The notes under the pieces are model-generated. The model was not told where the DNA came from, made no database searches, and saw only the letters and a list, made by a program, of their open reading frames with translations. Positions 55,949-64,000 of a stretch of DNA of 64,000 nt are shown here, piece after piece. The stretch spans positions 17,360,001 through 17,424,000 of the forward strand of contig NC_046675.1 of assembly GCF_003369915.1 (NCBI RefSeq), written 5' to 3'. The position numbers and the translations under genes were made by a program. The DNA is from Drosophila miranda (taxonomy: Eukaryota; Arthropoda; Insecta; Diptera; Drosophilidae). The stretch's first letter is position 1, and each line of letters opens with the position of its first letter.

Positions 55949-56374
55949 AGTATTGAACCTCCAAACAATGTACATATGTACATATATGGCTCTTTAAACA
56001 TTATCCAATCGGTTGACATGAATTATTTGCTTGTATTTCCACGGCAGTCAGCGTCCATCGGCCGACCAGGTGTTTGTGTCAACGTCTACGTCTATTTGAA
56101 GAGGATCTTCCTTCGGCATACACATTCCTCGATGGGAAGACAAACAGACAGCCAGAAAAGGGAGATACGAGAGACGAAACATGAAACGAAGAGGCGAGGA
56201 AGTAATGGCAGCGGCGGCGGCAGCGGCAGCGGCAAGAAGGCAACCCTTGAGATACATAAAAATCAAATTGTATCTAAATACGTCTCCGATTGATCCTGCT
56301 GCAGGGCAAGGATCGACCTCGGAACGTGGGAGAATGGAGTAACGAAACAAACCCCTCTCCCTCCCTCCCCAGAG

Positions 56375-56398
56375 GGTGTGTGTGTGTGTGTGTGTGTG
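56375..56398. repeat. (GT)n microsatellite
   Basis: About twelve GT units. Confidence 0.92.
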
Positions 56399-59300
56399 CG
56401 TGAAAGAGTTGAAAGAAGGATGAAGGATAATCAAGAGTCGACGTCAAGGGCCATTAAGTCGGGAGCCGGGCAAAGAAATCAAAATAAAAATGTAATTTAA
56501 AATTTGTTTCCCCCGCAGCAGCAGCCGCAGCCGCTCGCATGCCGGGGCATGCAACACGCTGGCTGATCATGGGAAACAGTTTCGATTCCCTTGAAACCAG
56601 TTGAGCGAGCCATGCCCTGATTGCGCCGTCACAGCCAGTCCAGGAGAGGGTGAAAGTTACTGGCCAACAGGTTGTGGGACTCGATTAGGGCTTGCAGGAC
56701 TACACAGGTGCGCCCACACCCGCGACTGTTGGCAGGATAATCAACATCACACGGGGGTTGGTTGAGAGCGCTCACAGTCGGAGAAGCGTGTAAAATATGC
56801 AACAATGACTGTGGGAAGCAGCGGCACCAAGGCAACGCCGTGGAACAATAATTTTATGGTAATTTCACGGATCTCCCAGGACCTCGAACTGCTGGCTACT
56901 GGACCCTGGACACGCAACAGCCGGCGGTTCACACGGGGCCGCTGCGCATGCCCCCGAAAGTGCTCTGTCATATCCGACCATCGAAGCCAAGGCCAAGAAC
57001 GGGGCACCAACTGGGCACAGAGCCAGAGCAGAGAGCGACAGACATTTCCGGATTTAAGGGCCCAAATACGCGCCAGAGCTCCCCAGCAGGGCCGTCATTA
57101 GCGATGTTAGAATAGAGTAGCATTAGACGGTGGCTGCTTCCACGGAAGTTCCCACAAAAGACGTTTGATTATGACGCAACAGAATTTTTGGGACAGTTGC
57201 AGGTTGCTACTGGAGTCGTACTGCAGACTGGGGCCTGCGCTCTCATGGGACGCTAATTAAAAAGGAATTTCTTCAGTTTTTCTCTTCGTTTTTTTTACAG
57301 CCACAGCCAAAGTCAACGGCAATTAGAAATGTCAGTGGGGATGCCAGATGGGAGAGAGGATGAGAGCTGTGTGGCAATCAGGAGAGTGCTAATTTAGTAA
57401 TCACAAGTCAGTCGCAAGCTGTGAGGGGGGCTCAACCTAGAAAGTATCTTTAAGAACCGGTTGTCAGGTCCTCAAAACGATAAGCTCTTGGGGGCTATAT
57501 CTGATGTGCATCTGCTGCCACGCCTCCCTCTCTCTCTCTCTAACGGTGTACAAAGGTGTGAAATTGTTGTGGCACTTGGTGTGGATCTCTCTGTTGTTGG
57601 ATCAGGTGGAACTCTGCTGGATATCGTGAGAGCACAATCAATCCTCCCCCAACCATACAAAAAAATATCCAAGCAGATCCAGAACCCCTCGATAATTTAG
57701 AGATCTTTTGTTTGAAGTTTTCCTATGGCTATGAAAGCTATGAAAGATCCCTTCCAGCAGCCAGTCATCATTCAGGTGTTTCTTTGAGATATTATACTCC
57801 TTTGTGACCAGGGTTTCTTCTGTGTGTGTGTTAAAAGTCATTTCTTTTCCTTTACAACACATTCAATGAAATCTTTATCGAGTGGAGGGGTTACTTTCCG
57901 ATGATCGGTTGGTAAAAGGAAGCACCCCGAAGCCAAGGTGTTTCTGCCCAACTTAATCTCTCTTTCTATATCAAATGAAGTGCTATCCACACAATCTCAT
58001 TCCCCATTTCCAAGGGAAAAACTCCTTAATCTTTCGAAAACTCCTCAATCTTAGCACCGAAAAAAGGGGAGAAAATCGAAGACAAACTTGAATCCAAGCA
58101 AACAAAACATTAATATTCCCCAAAATGAAGAATTGGGAAAGGGAAATAGAGAAATGGAGAGAATCCTAAACTAATTTACAACACGTGTAATCGTTCGGAG
58201 GGGTCGCTGACCGTTCCCGTTCCCGTTCCCGTTTTCGTTCCTGGTTCCAGGCCAAAGGCAAACACACATCTTTCTAACCAGCCGCCTAGATTGACAATCG
58301 AGATTGAAGCAATCACACACACTCACTGGCGCACACTCGTACAAAGTAACGAAGAAGAGGATGAAAAGCAGTAAAATAGGATGAAGAAGCAGCAGAGCGT
58401 AAAAAGGTAAGGAATCCATGGGGAAAGGGCGACAGGGGAGGGAGCCTACGGACAAATGGAAAAAAGAAAAGAGAAGAGCCTACGGACAAATAGGGAGAAG
58501 AAAACCCAGAGAAGGCGATGAGGAGGGGGTGGAACAGGGATAGGGATAAGAAGGAAGGTGAGCGAGTAGGGGGGTGGAGGTAGTCATAAATAATATTGTT
58601 TACACAAATGGTTCACGTCAAAAGGCAACGGACTCCTGTTGGCCGGCCCAAAAACGAAGCGCTGGCTGACCCCGACCACCATATTTTTCTCTTTATTTCG
58701 TTTTTTTTTTTTGGGTCAACGGATCCTACGCATTGGAGCTAAAAATAGAAACGATGATCTCAAGTTGTTTACGACAGAACACACGAGGCAGCGAGCTAAA
58801 GAGTTTCAGGCTCTCGGCGGCTCTGGCTCTCGTGGTTTAAGGGAATAGAAGACCGAATAGATTCCGAAATTCCGACTAACATGAAAACATGAGCCGAGTG
58901 CGTGCTCCGTTTCAGGCAGAGTGGGCCGGGGACTGGTAAGACTGGGAGAGGGGCGTACGTTTGCTGTAAGCACGGCGGAGGAGCTGTACGAAAGGGGAGC
59001 TGTGCTGTACGCTGGCAAAAGGCTTAAAAGCCTCCAAAAGCAACAACAGGTAGAAATCAAATAGAAAATGGAATAGACAAAAGAAACCCAAGGCAACACA
59101 AAAAACAAGAAAAAGGCAAATGGAGGAAGTGGCGAGGGCAGCCGCTGTCAGCGTCGGCAGCGAACCCCACACACACACACACATAGAGAGCATAGACAGG
59201 CACACTCAAACTCGCAGGGGAGCTCTGCTCTGCTCCTCAGTTTGTCTATGTGCACAGGCATTCCGAGTTTCATTTTATGTTTTGACCCCTTTTAAGTTCA

Positions 59301-60719
59301 AGAACCCTTTTCCTCACACAAACACATACATTCAGAGGGCCAGCCAGGCCGAGCAGCAGAGCAGCAGAGCAGAGCGGAGCGGAGAACACTACGCTCCGCT
59401 CACACAGAGCTCTCCAACGCGGCCGACTGAGCGCGCGCGAGTGGCTCGTTAGAGATTTATAATGCAGGTCCCCCCAATGGCCAAGCCCCAAGACGTCGTC
59501 GGGCTTCGTTGGCGCTCGGCTTCGGTCGGGGCCGCACCAACACATGGAGAGCCACCCCAAGAAGAGAGAGAGTCTCCAATGGAAAGCTCAGCTCAGTGGA
59601 GAGTTGGAGAGCTGTTGGAGCGCGCCGTGTGGATTGTTATTGTTTTGAGGTTGGATTTTGTTGTGTTGTTTTTTTTTTTTGGCTTCGGGGTTGTTGTTGC
59701 TCATTCTGCTGCTGCTGACGTCGCTGCTGGCACTGGGCCGCGGCATGGATGGGCCTGGCCGCAACAAGTGTATTTCGACTTTTGATTTACGAGTGTATGC
59801 CTGCTTGCCTGCCCCACGCTTCTCCTGCCGCTCTTTCTCCTGCTTTTTGACGGGGGGCGGCGAACAGCATTATTAATTGATTGATGAAAACTAATTATGT
59901 TAATTGGCTAATGAAATGCAGTGTGTCGTCGAGAGCAAGAGTTCTGTCTCAATTTTGACAAGCGAAGTGCGCCTGCCAGCTCTTCCCTCTCTCACTCCGT
60001 TATCTTCATCACTCCTCCTATTTTTCCAGCATTGGTATTGAGTGACGTGACGGCGCAGCAGAAAATAAGCTTTTGATGCCCTTGAAGGAGAGGGTATGAT
60101 GGCTTTAAGCAGCATCCTGTTGAACAGCCAGTTATCATAAAATACTTAGTCATATGAATTTACCCCCTCGATACCTCTAAGGTATCCACAATTTTACAGT
60201 CACGAAAGTCCCAACATTGGAGTGATATTTTCTGCTTACTCTTAAAGACCCATTGCTGGTTGGAACATATTGAGGCCAGAAACAAGCAAAAATATTCCCA
60301 GACAAGGCTCACTCGATGGATCTCCAAAGGGTATGTCTACTGTTTCGATCCTCAGCACTACCTTTACTTCTTCCTTGGCTTCTTTCTACAGTTACATATG
60401 TAGCTTTCAGATGACTCACTAATTTCCAAAGCAAAAGCTCTACTCTTCCAGGGCTTTCGATCGATGATAAAGGGCGTTGCCTTGCGTCTTATCTTGCAGG
60501 TTGTATCTTTGGACTTGTGGTCGGTCTCCCTCGAATAACTGTTGGCAACATCAAGCGTCAACAGTCAACAGTTACATCCTCCGCACAAACAATCTAAAAA
60601 CCGTTCATGGTCATTGTGCCATAAATGGCAAACGAAACGAAATTGAAATTAAGCAAATGAGTGGGAAACCAGACAGACTGTGCGATGTATGAGATGAGGC
60701 AACAAAAGGAGAAGAACGG

Positions 60720-60741
60720 CAGCAGCAGCAGCAGCAGCAAC
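60720..60741. repeat. (AGC)n trinucleotide repeat
   Basis: Six AGC units then AAC-AGC; not in a supported ORF. Confidence 0.88.
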
Positions 60742-62551
60742 AGCGGTGGGAGCAACCTCAGAAAAACAAGTTGCTGTCTCCGAGGTCCAAAAGTCTAGCG
60801 GATCAGCAGCAGCGGCGGCGCAGCGAAGGCGGATGCGCACCTTAGAAGCCAAATGAGGAGCTCTAGCGGATGCTGTGCCTCTTCAACTGGGCCAAAAACC
60901 AAAGCAGCTTCCAACCAATGACAGACAATGCCTGCAGCTTGGTTGGGGCCGGGGAATGGGTTTGGGTTGGCGTTGTTGGCCCACATGTCCCACGCTTGAA
61001 TTTACATGCACGCACAGGCACACAGGCACAGACGTGCACAGACAGGCACGGCACACACATATCCAAGGCAGCTAACGGTACACTCTTTACGCAATCCCAA
61101 GCCAAGAATGTGGAAAGAGAGACAGCGAGAGAGAAAGAAAGCAGAAAGCGTCGTCAATGGAAAAGGGAGAGAAAGGGTTTTCTTTCAAATCCGCTGGTAT
61201 CATAAAAATAAATAAAATAAAATAAAAAAGCCCGCGCGACGCTTTCAACATCCACAGAAAGAAACAGAATGAAAGAGAAAGAGAGAGAGAGGGAGAGAGA
61301 ACCGGGCCCGGCGACACGCATGTAAATTGTGGGGCCATGTAAACCCTACTTTCCACTTTTGGTGGCGACCGTAAGTCAGGTGTGTGAGCGCGCTCTGCTG
61401 CCCAACGGACAACACTTTTTTTTGGGCGTGTGCCCATTTGTAGGAGTACCCCCTCCCTGCCAACATTCCCCTTTGCAACTTGTGGCATGGTTTCGGGGGC
61501 CACAGGTTCGTAAATAACAATAAATGTTGCGGGCGTAGCGCTTTGGGCCAAAGTCCTAAGCGCGTCTCGGGTTCCAGGGCGACGCCACAGCTCTGGCGTG
61601 TCAGTCGCCCACCAACAGGTTACAGCAACAGAAACTTGGGCTAAAATATCCAGCCAGAAAAACACACAGAGTTGGATCAAAAATCCAGCCAAAGAGAAAG
61701 AGAGAAAGACAGTCGGACCAGACCAAAACCAAACCAAACCAAACCGCGGGCCATACGCATTTGAAACGTTTTTTTACTGTTTACTGTTACGACTCTCGAA
61801 AGCGAAGATCTCTTCTTTTCTCTCTTCCATCTCCCATCTCCCGCGGTTCAACGACCGAAAACCGACCTCCCTCCCTTTCCCCGTTCCCAGGGAAGCGTTC
61901 CCCCGCTCTCCCGTTCCGCCATTCCCCCATTTCTGTTGCCGCTTCTTTTGCGCGGTTCTTCCTGACTGCCTTGCCCCATCCCCATCCCCATCCCCACTGC
62001 CTGCCTGCCTGCTGCTTCGTCTAGGTCTAGCTTTCTATTGTTTGATGATTACCCAAAAAGAAAGAAAAGACTGAGAAATGGACGTGGGTTTTAACCCTAC
62101 AAAATGGGAATATGGCTGGGAATGGGAAGAAGTCGTTGTCTCTCTCTCGCTCTATCTCTCTTTCTGGCTCTCTTCTGCCCACATTCCACAATTTTGAGAG
62201 AGAAGTTTCATCTGTGATTCGGGTGGAGGATTAATAATGCACAAGACGAGGGGGCTCTTGCCGAAAATGTCCAGAGAACGTCGTAGATTCTGGACGGTCA
62301 TTGACTTTCTAATTTGTGGCCAAGGGATAGACCTGGTTGTGGGATTCCTATGCTATGATTAATGTTTTTATTTGGCTCCAAACTTTTGCCGTAGATCGTT
62401 TCCTCCTCCCTCACGAGGAGCAGATCAATTATAAGGCGATCAAGAATCACTCAAAAGATACACCCCAAAATCTCATTAAAATGTACGAAGTACAGTCGCA
62501 CATTAAAGCCACAAACGAAACCAATAAAATCGCTTGACAAATTATGCAACA

Positions 62552-62574
62552 GGTTCGGTTCGGTTCGGTTCGGT
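62552..62574. repeat. (GGTTC)n pentanucleotide microsatellite
   Basis: Four and a half perfect units. Confidence 0.9.
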
Positions 62575-64000
62575 AAAATCACGTGAGTTACGGACCTAAA
62601 GAGTCATGGGAAAATGTCACCATCATCCACGCCAGAGAGAAATCCCTCGGAGCCGTAACTGTAACAGGTTCACGCATAGTGCACCGTGCAACAAAGCCAT
62701 TTCAGGTGCGGAGGCGGGCGGGGCGTATCATAAATAAGCCTCGAATGGGGCACACACCGTAACGCCCTTTGCGTAGGCAAGAGTACATTTAAATTCCATG
62801 TGAAAAGAGTCGTTGAATCTACGAATTTTGATTTGTATTTGGGTAAGCCACACACAAAAAGGGGGTGGCAAAGCTCATTCGATTTCAGATTTTCAGCGGG
62901 ACAATGGAGTGGCCCAGGCCTCCCCCGAGGCAGGCACAGGAATCATGGTAATTATTCACCCCTCGCAGTGAAGGCATTTCCGTTTGCCATTGTCCCGTCC
63001 CCGACATCACTTCCGTATCCCGCACCCAAAACAATTGTCGAATTGTCGTTCACCCCCAAAACACAACGAAACGGAGACAGAGACGTAGCCCTGACCTGAC
63101 CCTTGGTCACCAAGTGTCCGGAAATGAGATGCAAATATTATGTGGGATTCCCAACCGATCCTTGAGCCACCCCCCCTCACAGTTCAGTGGCCATGAGAGA
63201 GAGAGAGGGGGGAGAGGATCGCCATGAGGGTTGAGTTCGCTGCGCATGCGCATCATCTGCTTAACATAAAGAAGATCCCTCCCTAAGAAAATTGTCTTGG
63301 CCTTGTGCACGTGCGTTTTCCAGGAGGAAAATAATGAAAATTGCATTGCTTGAGTGCGCTTCTGGGCGGGAGATCACGGAATGGCGATAAGAAATTCCAC
63401 GATCCCATTTAGTGGAAATATTATGCTAAGATGGTATAGTTTCAGGGCGCCTTTTACAGGGGAACAATACTTAGTTTCCACAGTCACAGGAATATACTTC
63501 TTGTTTTCCCTGGGAACGGGAAACTTTCACGTACAGATAGAGAGACGATCATCTCTGATCAAGAACACATTCGCAGCGATGTAGGTCAGCTGAATCATAA
63601 CTGCCACCACATGTTTCTCCCATCTGGCACCACACACACACTGATCCACCCTCCTCCCACTCCATCATGCGTCTGCGACTCCAGCTCCAACTCATGTCCG
63701 GCTAGAGTCGTTTGGGATGGCTTGGAATTATGTGATTAACAGATTTCCATTGTGTGCCCGGCAGGAGAGGCACTCTCTGGAGTCTCCCCTCCGATCAGTG
63801 CCCGGAGCGAGTGCGTGCCTCATAATTTATCATCTCATCCTCGCTGGAAGATGCAACTGGGATCTAACCCCCTGATCTGACAGAGAGACAGAGAGGGTCC
63901 GTCCAGCAGCCTAGGCGCAAATCATCATCAGAGTCAGAGGAGAGTTCAACGAACTTTGTAGAGAACAGATTCAATTCTCCTTGTGTCTCGCGGCCTCTCC

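Larger units (their letters stand above)
53901..64000. other. Noncoding DNA to the window end
   Basis: No supported gene in 10 kb. Long minus-strand frames at 54206-55081 and 61087-61737 are low-complexity and not credible. It contains the CAGTCG motif array (55184-55948), several microsatellites, a TATAAAAG candidate promoter at 54275, and ATACCC/GGGTAT-type repeat scraps near 60080-60330. Probably intergenic or intronic regulatory DNA. Confidence 0.5.

Noticed and set aside
61087..61737. Minus-strand 216-residue frame
   Set aside because: Phe/Ser/Leu-rich translation of purine-rich repeats; no coding evidence.
62337..62537. Plus-strand 66-residue frame with normal-looking composition
   Set aside because: Short, without signal peptide, splice signals or a nearby poly(A) signal.

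Overview
The window is Drosophila genomic DNA. Two genes are recognisable by protein sequence and gene order: CstF50 (cleavage stimulation factor, WD40 subunit) and tramtrack (ttk, a BTB zinc-finger repressor), arranged tail to tail. Short introns, (CA)n/(GA)n/(CTG)n microsatellites throughout, decayed INE-1/DINE-1-like fragments and a LOA/I-type retrotransposon fit a species outside the melanogaster subgroup. I favour the obscura group, but that is an inference.

Layout. Bases 1-2340 are the 3' part of a non-LTR retrotransposon (RT plus RNase H) ending in a poly(A) tract only 13 bp before the CstF50 start codon. CstF50 (2354-3759, +, three exons, 424 aa) is complete. On the minus strand ttk occupies about 4.05-12.9 kb. 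Three shared exons encode the BTB domain and an AT-hook-like linker; they splice either to the Ttk69 terminal exon (9626-10755) or to the distal Ttk88 terminal exon (5142-6814). The first coding intron appears to be of the GC-AG type. From 12.9 to 34.4 kb I see no protein gene, only microsatellite-rich DNA and old repeat fragments. This stretch is probably ttk upstream or 5' intron sequence and regulatory DNA.

From 34.4 to 44.6 kb lies a compact plus-strand cluster of six small genes (called A-F here) that I do not recognise. All have a tiny first exon encoding a signal peptide ending near G-C-L-I, a 54-95 bp phase-0 intron and one large second exon. A-E share a C-terminal domain of about 125 residues with three conserved Cys and the signature C-H-x12-C-x2-[ML]-R-[NH], followed by P-x-Y-P-x-H. 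Their middles are fast-evolving: tandem repeats, acidic runs and Gly/Ala/Ser tracts. F keeps the signal exon but has an unrelated body with a GPI-anchor-like tail. The cluster grew by tandem duplication, leaving a pseudogene (41.5 kb) and a 3' gene remnant (36.1 kb). This secreted family is the most likely novel system in the window; reproductive-tract or testis expression is a guess from its architecture.

From 44.6 kb to the end the DNA is almost all noncoding, with microsatellites, a strongly AT-rich block at 53.2-53.9 kb, a spaced CAGTCG motif array at 55.2-55.9 kb and one candidate orphan ORF at 52.6 kb. All exon boundaries were inferred by eye from splice signals and reading frame, without transcript data.
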